NCBI GenBank assembly: GCA_026712885.1
Contig: JAPOPO010000424.1
Coordinates: 1-11,278, forward strand
Length of the DNA: 11,278 nt
Origin: Rhodospirillales bacterium
Lineage (GTDB): Bacteria; Pseudomonadota; Alphaproteobacteria; UBA828
Direction of reading: 5' to 3'
Shown here: positions 8,401 to 11,278 of the stretch, one piece after another
How the letters are laid out: each line of letters opens with the position of its first letter
Numbering within the stretch: position 1 is the first letter of the stretch
The notes under the pieces: generated by a model
What the model saw: only the letters and a program-made list of their open reading frames with translations
Told to the model about the DNA's origin: nothing
The model's database searches: none
Translations under genes and position numbers: made by a program

Positions 8401-9689
8401 GCGGCATCCGCCGCCCCCGCCGCCGCGTCGTACGAGGTCTGGTCGGAGCCCTGGATACCCTCGATTGCCATGACGGTCGCCGCCGCGGAATAGGCCGCCG
8501 TCGCCGCCGCGTCCGCAGCCGCATCGGCCGCCGTCCGCGCCGTGTTGAGCGCAGCCAATTCAGCCGCAGCTGCAGCCGCAGCTTCCTCGGCCGCGATCCT
8601 TGCGGCCTCTGCTTCGGCCGCGATCCTTGCGGCCTCCTCTTCAGCCGCGATCCTTGCGGCCTCTTCCTCGGCCGCGATCCTGGCAGCCTCCTCTTCAGCC
8701 GCGATCCTGGCGGCTTCCACCTTGGCGTCCGCCACCATGCCGGCGTACATCTGGGCGTTCGTCAGCGCGGTCTGCGCTGCGTCCCGCTGCGCCTCCGCAG
8801 TGGCCTGGTACCCCGCCGCCTCTGCCGACGTTGCCGAGGCAGCCGCCGATGCGCTGGCCGCCATGGCCGCCATGTAGGCATCGTTGGCAGCCTGCGCCGC
8901 CGCCTGCAGTTCAGCGTACGAGTCTTCGTCGGCATCGGCGTTTGCCGTCTGGGCATCGACCGCCGACCGCGCGGCACTGGCCGCCGTCTTCGCCGCGTCG
9001 GCGGCGTTGCTGGCAGCCATCTGCGCGGCGGAAAGGGCCGCCGCTTCTGCTGCAGCCGCCTGCCGGGCAGCCTCTTCCTCAGCCGCGATCCTGGCAGCCT
9101 CCTCTTCGGCCGCGATCCTGGCGGCCTCTTCCTCAGCCGCGATCCTGGCGGCCTCCTCTTCAGCCGCGATCCTGGCGGCCTCTTCTTCAGCCGCGATCCT
9201 GGCGGCTTCTTCTGCAGCCGCGATCCTGTCAGCCTCTGCCTGGTCGTTGGCGTCCTTGATCGCCTGCACGATGCCGGCGTACCTCTCGGCATTCGCCTGC
9301 GCGGCCTCGGCAGCCGCCCGCGCGGCTTCCGAGGCTTCCTGTGCGGCTTCCGCGTCTTCCAGCGTCGCAGCATCCGCAGCAGCAGCGCTCGCCTCCGCAG
9401 CATCGTCGGACGCCGCCTTGGCAGCGGCTGCCGCGTTTTCGGCTCTCAAGAAGGCGACCGCGTCAAGATTCCGAATGGCGTCAACGCCAGCAACTGCCGC
9501 TGCCGCCGCATCGGACGCCGCCATTGCCGCCGTTGCTGCGGCCGCTGCGGCATCCTGCGCCGGCATCAGATTCGGTGCTTCCATCTGCGGTGCATCGCTC
9601 CCGCTGTGGACGCAGCCGTACATGACGGCCGAAAGGGCAACGATCGAGACCGCTGCCATCAAACTGCGAGTCAGCTTCGTCTTCTTCAT
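5430..9689 (-). CDS. Giant Ala-rich stalk protein with TbpB-like barrel, putative lipoprotein
   Basis: 1419 residues, probably on the outer membrane surface. Residues 1-25 are a signal peptide ending VMYGC, giving a likely lipidated Cys26, although the lipobox has Met at -3 and Tyr at -2. Residues 45-905 are almost pure Ala-rich helix with acidic and Arg residues. They carry two arrays of a 9-residue unit, ARIAAEEEA (155-209 and 328-370), within a longer diverged repeat (YAGIVQAIKDA at 137, MYAGMVADAK at 314, SYAQMVTEAK at 476). An Asp/Gly-rich linker follows (about 965-1020), then an extended beta region with two cysteines (1146, 1152). The C-terminal domain (about 1190-1417) shows DYLAFGVWLR, GTATYEGSAAG, FFSADATLTANFG, GTWAGNFYDP, PGAVAGTFG and FVGAFGA, the signature of TbpB-like barrels (PF01298 type). 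TbpB itself binds transferrin; this protein's ligand is unknown. The N-terminal stalk is unusual. It has its own terminator and no partner gene in the window. Confidence 0.9.
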   Translation of the reverse strand: MKKTKLTRSLMAAVSIVALSAVMYGCVHSGSDAPQMEAPNLMPAQDAAAAAATAAMAASDAAAAAVAGVDAIRNLDAVAFLRAENAAAAAKAASDDAAEASAAAADAATLEDAEAAQEASEAARAAAEAAQANAERYAGIVQAIKDANDQAEADRIAAAEEAARIAAEEEAARIAAEEEAARIAAEEEAARIAAEEEAARIAAEEEAARQAAAAEAAALSAAQMAASNAADAAKTAASAARSAVDAQTANADADEDSYAELQAAAQAANDAYMAAMAASASAAASATSAEAAGYQATAEAQRDAAQTALTNAQMYAGMVADAKVEAARIAAEEEAARIAAEEEAARIAAEEEAARIAAEAEAARIAAEEAAAAAAAELAALNTARTAADAAADAAATAAYSAAATVMAIEGIQGSDQTSYDAAAGAADAAMAAAAAAREASDAANRATTSAAAAAERDKAAALQTDAETALGHATSYAQMVTEAKAALDAAAAAAAAAEAAAAAAAAALATAQGDAQDAHDAAETDKDNAQAAVDAVRDGMDLNASTTAAFERAEAAAAVAYGAYLDAVTANTAAQAAATAADADPHVKAAQAAQSAAATALAQAQAMTSIVQAAIDAKDEADALAAAEAAEATALSDAKDDAREYANAARTAADAADAAADAVEDLLGATATEAVAARDAADDAEIAAQYAENQAQLAANATMSTVAIQHAMNAKTGRDDADGQKTAAEESQREAQVATDAAARLQEERDLAEAQQAAEDLYTDADDGVLFHYMAVQDKAGMAAEQAGEARDSANKAVAARTMYRSTYNADGTIATKGANDLADDAAAASMEAQDSLGRAMTAKMAADTARQAAMDAETSADAKAALSDLEDANDDLTEEHTGDAGAGMDYMAARDAARAAATAADTHVLPFFLMANALRVTGADTNVSEPDLEALRNLRSQHVSAINAEIATQASDELVGGDTAPNAEGDTATTVAITWPNADPGADNTHGSDDTDPDAPPDNSADDGEDGSGEIDVMVNINGAADDLVDLTRDDPDTTGDETNFVMGPGLGEFTQEFDISNQTSDGDGDVLTRRRVLVFTDRKQDEAARDAITITYRGYDAVASRITEITPNTTEDDVAYDVEYDHDGDDGDETADIMGDLVCPDDTACTITITDGEVTAISGYQINGDADEIIVTARPAMLQIDNDYLAFGVWLRENNADGTVLADRYTFGAFAAGGEPANEIPVPLTGTATYEGSAAGVRATPNRIDFFSADATLTANFGAIDAAERATAVANNAEPVDTDAGIITGRIHNIVANGDDVDGDIHLGLLADQDVTTNPNVAATGSFNGRAWMGEGVPNADDDGLPDYPFNGTWAGNFYDPAVDDPATELVETTSNTHPGAVAGTFGVHRPDDPDTIDVNENTSFVGAFGARKKED
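8580..8714 (-). repeat. In-gene tandem array of a 27-bp unit, second array
   Basis: Five 27-bp units, each with GCCGCGATCCT (plus strand), encoding ARIAAEEEA-type nonapeptides, residues 326-370. Units differ mainly at third positions (TCCTCT, TCTTCC, TCTGCT). Because the unit is a multiple of three, gain or loss keeps the reading frame. Confidence 0.9.
9063..9227 (-). repeat. In-gene tandem array of a 27-bp unit, first array
   Basis: Six 27-bp units encoding ARIAAEEEA, residues 155-209, with Arg at 155, 164, 173, 182, 191, 200 and 209. A 9-residue spacing is 2.5 turns of helix, which fits a straight charged helix better than a classic heptad coiled coil. Neighbouring units are nearly identical in DNA, as expected from recent expansion or slippage. 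Confidence 0.92.
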
Positions 9690-9956
9690 GGCTCCGAGGC
9701 TCTCCTCATTCTGAAGAGGCCTCGTGCGAGGCGACCTGGAATCGACAAGCCGCGATGAACCTCTCCCGCATGAGCCCGTCGGGCCGTGCGGAAAAGCGAT
9801 AACCCATTCTAATTACGAAAGTATTCGAGCCATTCAGCCGGCACCCCGGGCCTCGGCGCCAACGGGCGTGCGCCCGTGCGCGCAGACGGGTGATTCCGGA
9901 TGGTTGCGAAGTGATGACGGGACGCTTGCGGTTTATTCGGTCTTCGCCCCCGGGAT
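9690..9956. promoter_or_regulatory. Divergent intergenic region with lipoprotein gene leader
   Basis: This separates the minus-strand lipoprotein gene from the plus-strand integrase half. GAGGAG (9702-9707, minus strand) lies 12 bases before the ATG, rather far; a second GGAG (9692-9695) lies only 2 bases away. An inverted repeat GCCTCG-TG-CGAGGC (9719-9732) sits in the leader. The only AT-rich patch is 9800-9827. It contains TAGAAT (9806-9811, minus strand), a possible -10 box, without a clear -35. A 78-codon plus-strand frame here has no recognisable features. Confidence 0.4.
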
Positions 9957-10745
9957 GTGACGGTCATGCCTCGTCGTAGCACGCTGACGCTGACGGGCCG
10001 GGCGGTGGACAGCCTCTCGGTGGATGCGAAGGACGCGATCTTCTGGGACCGCGAGCTCGCGGGCTTCGGGGTCCGCGTCTACCCCTCGGGCCGCAAGGTC
10101 TACGTCGTCCAGAGCCGTGCCGGCGGCGCGCCCCGGCGCATCACCCTCGGCACCCACGGCGAGCTCACCGCGACCCAGGCCCGCCTCCGCGCCGCCCAGG
10201 TCATCGACCGCATCAAGCGGGGCGAGGAGCCCATGCCGCCGCCCGCCGGCGCCACCGTCGCAGACCTCGCGGAGCGCTACCTGAGCGCCCACGTGGCCCA
10301 GAACTGCAACGCCCATACCGCCGGCATCTACCGGGGCTCGCTCGAGAACCACATCCTGCCCGCCCTCGGCATGATGCCGCTCGCCATGGTCGAGACCGCC
10401 CACGTCGCGGCGCTCCACTACCGCCTGCGCGAGACCCCCCGCGCCGCCAACCGCGCGCTCTCGGTGCTCTCCAAGATGTTCTCCCTCGCCTGCGCCTGGG
10501 GCCAGGTGCCCGACGGCACCAACCCCTGCCGGGGCGTGCGCAAGTACAAGGAGAAGAAGCGCGAGCGCTTCCTCTCCCGAGACGAGTACCGCCGCCTGGG
10601 CCAGGCGCTGGCCGAGGCGGAGATGGAAGCCGAGGCCGGCGTGGAAGGCGCGGTCTCGCCCTACGCCATCGCAGCGCTCCGTCTGCTCATGCTCACCGGC
10701 TGCCGCCTGAACGAGATCCTGACACTGCGCTGGGATCAGGTGTAG
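9957..10745 (+). pseudogene. Tyrosine recombinase, 5' half (C-terminal catalytic part lost)
   Basis: 262 codons from GTG 9957, or ATG 9966. The arm-binding domain is intact (FWDRELAGFGVRVYPSGRKV, PRRITLGTHGELTATQAR), as is the core-binding domain (TVADLAERYLSAHV to GTNPCRGVRKYKEKKRERFL). The catalytic domain begins and includes the first catalytic Arg (LTGCRLNEILTLRWDQV, Arg250). A TAG follows directly, and homology ends there, so Lys, His-x-x-Arg, His and Tyr are all missing. It cannot recombine DNA, although it could still bind DNA. No convincing ribosome binding site precedes it. The break falls at the same place in the domain where the left fragment (2139-2633) starts to be recognisable. 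It is closely similar to the intact integrase and to the gene at the right edge. Confidence 0.85.
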
Positions 10746-10861
10746 GTTCGTCCTCTCAAGTTTCCTGGAGCCCTCCTGAGCCCTATGGAGTATTATTCTT
10801 CAATGGGTTAAGGAAACACCACCTCCTACCAAGCCCTCTCCGCTACTCCCCAGTTTGCTTT

Positions 10862-10874
10862 TCAGTGTTGCCTT
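10862..10874 (+). repeat. Right copy of 13-bp direct repeat, possible att remnant
   Basis: TCAGTGTTGCCTT, identical to 2037-2049. Here it is part of GTGTTGCC-TTTG-GTGTTGCC (10865-10884), two direct copies at a 12-base period. Short direct repeats of this size near an integrase could be arm-type binding sites. At the left site the second unit is degraded to GTGATGAC. Confidence 0.35.
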
Positions 10875-10923
10875 TGGTGTTGCCGCCTACACCCCGGTCC
10901 TCTACCATGGCTCCCCAATCTCG

Positions 10924-11045
10924 AAAGCGTTCGGTCACGCGGTGATGGAGGGGACGATGGCACAGAGCGAAGCCGGCCGAAGCCCGGCAGAACGCGGAGT
11001 TGGCATCGTCGTCCTCATTACCGTCACCCTTTGACCGAACGCTTT
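10924..11045. mobile_element. 122-bp MITE-like element with 14-bp ends and 10-bp flanking repeat
   Basis: The ends are perfect inverted repeats, AAAGCGTTCGGTCA (10924-10937) and TGACCGAACGCTTT (11032-11045). They are flanked by identical direct repeats CCCAATCTCG (10914-10923 and 11046-11055), as a transposition target duplication would be. It has no coding capacity, so an IS transposase elsewhere would have moved it. It sits just upstream of the integrase at the right edge and may affect its expression. I do not recognise the family; a duplication of about 10 bp fits groups such as IS1, IS4 or ISAs1. Confidence 0.75.
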
Positions 11046-11067
11046 CCCAATCTCGATCCGTTCCATC

Positions 11068-11073
11068 GAGGGG
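11068..11073 (+). promoter_or_regulatory. Shine-Dalgarno of the right-edge integrase
   Basis: GAGGGG ends 8 bases before the ATG at 11082. It favours that ATG, although a GTG two codons earlier (11076) is in the same frame. Confidence 0.5.
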
Positions 11074-11081
11074 TCGTGGCC

Positions 11082-11278
11082 ATGGTCGCATCCACCGGAA
11101 AGCGCGTCGCGCGCGTCAAAGTCTATATCTCCAAGCGCGCCGTCGACGCGCTTGAGCCCGCCGACACCGCCTGGATCGCCTGGGACGACAGGCTCACCGG
11201 CTTCGGCGTCCGCGTCTACCCTTCGGGCCGCAAGTCCTACATCGTCACCTACCGCGCCGGATACGGAGGCAGGAAGGC
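11082..11278 (+). CDS. Tyrosine recombinase/integrase, N-terminal part, runs off the window
   Basis: The first 65 codons show the arm-type DNA-binding domain of a P4/DUF4102 integrase: VYISKRAVDALEPADTAWIA, then WDDRLTGFGVRVYPSGRKSY and IVTYRAGYGG. It is clearly related to the other two N-terminal domains in the window but differs from them in the first 20 residues and after the YPSGRK motif, so it is a separate gene rather than a recent copy. The reading frame is open to the edge. Whether the catalytic domain follows cannot be seen. The nearby inverted-repeat element lies 36 bases upstream of the start. Confidence 0.88.
   Translation, partial: MVASTGKRVARVKVYISKRAVDALEPADTAWIAWDDRLTGFGVRVYPSGRKSYIVTYRAGYGGRK

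Larger units (their letters stand above)
10746..11081. other. Intergenic stretch with att-like repeats and a MITE-like element
   Basis: No gene is supported. The first 100 bases after the truncated integrase are AT-richer than the rest and have no homology to the missing part of the gene. It contains tandem GTGTTGCC motifs (10865-10884), the right copy of the 13-bp direct repeat, and the 122-bp inverted-repeat element at 10924-11045. An 82-codon minus-strand frame runs across the element and is not convincing. Confidence 0.6.

Noticed and set aside
8884..9714. Ala/Ser-rich plus-strand open frame with membrane-like segments
   Set aside because: Another shadow of the same Ala-rich gene in a second antisense frame; its repeats mirror the 27-bp arrays.
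6963..9758. 931-codon open frame on the plus strand
   Set aside because: It is antisense to the Ala-rich gene. Ala codons GCC/GCG/GCA read backwards give Gly/Arg/Cys codons and almost no stops. The minus-strand frame has the signal peptide, barrel domain and terminator.
9724..9960. 78-codon plus-strand frame ending in a GTGA overlap with the integrase half
   Set aside because: It has no motif, no ribosome binding site and lies across the leader of the lipoprotein gene. The overlap may be chance, although it resembles the ATGA at 2630.

Overview
This is a GC-rich, mostly accessory stretch of DNA, probably from an alphaproteobacterium. The reasons are strong use of G and C at third codon positions, P4/DUF4102-type integrases in several copies, an alanine-rich lipoprotein with a transferrin-binding-protein-like C-terminal barrel, and intergenic palindromes of the 'ATGGCCGGG...CCCGGCCAT' type that are common in alphaproteobacterial genomes. 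The assignment rests on style, not on a marker gene.

Layout. Positions 1-638 hold no gene I can support. Positions 639-1551 (minus) are the remains of a secreted DUF3500 protein, broken by an amber codon, a frameshift and loss of its 3' end. After about 0.6 kb of empty sequence come four related tyrosine recombinase genes or fragments, all on the plus strand: a 3' fragment (2139-2633), an intact gene (2630-4132) that overlaps it by an ATGA, a 5' half (9957-10745), and the start of a fourth gene running off the window (11082-11278). About 1.3 kb after the intact integrase is packed with palindromic repeats and one MITE-like element (4133-5373). Then comes one very large gene on the minus strand (5430-9689), closed by a clean intrinsic terminator.

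The large gene encodes a 1419-residue exported protein, probably a lipoprotein. It has about 870 residues of alanine-rich helix, an acidic linker and a C-terminal domain like the TbpB beta-barrel. Two arrays of a 27-bp (9-residue) repeat are nested in a longer, diverged repeat of roughly 130-180 residues. It looks like a surface-displayed barrel carried on a helical stalk.

How the parts relate. The integrases bracket the lipoprotein gene, so it may be cargo of an integrated element, or it may have been trapped between successive integrations. The left fragment keeps the part of the catalytic domain that the right fragment lacks, and both break at the same place in the domain. The segment between them is therefore arranged like a circularly permuted integrase. 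A 13-bp direct repeat (2037-2049 and 10862-10874) lies just outside both fragments, and a hairpin with the geometry of a tyrosine-recombinase core site lies 16 bases after the intact integrase. These boundary ideas are inference. The genes, domains and repeats themselves are directly visible.
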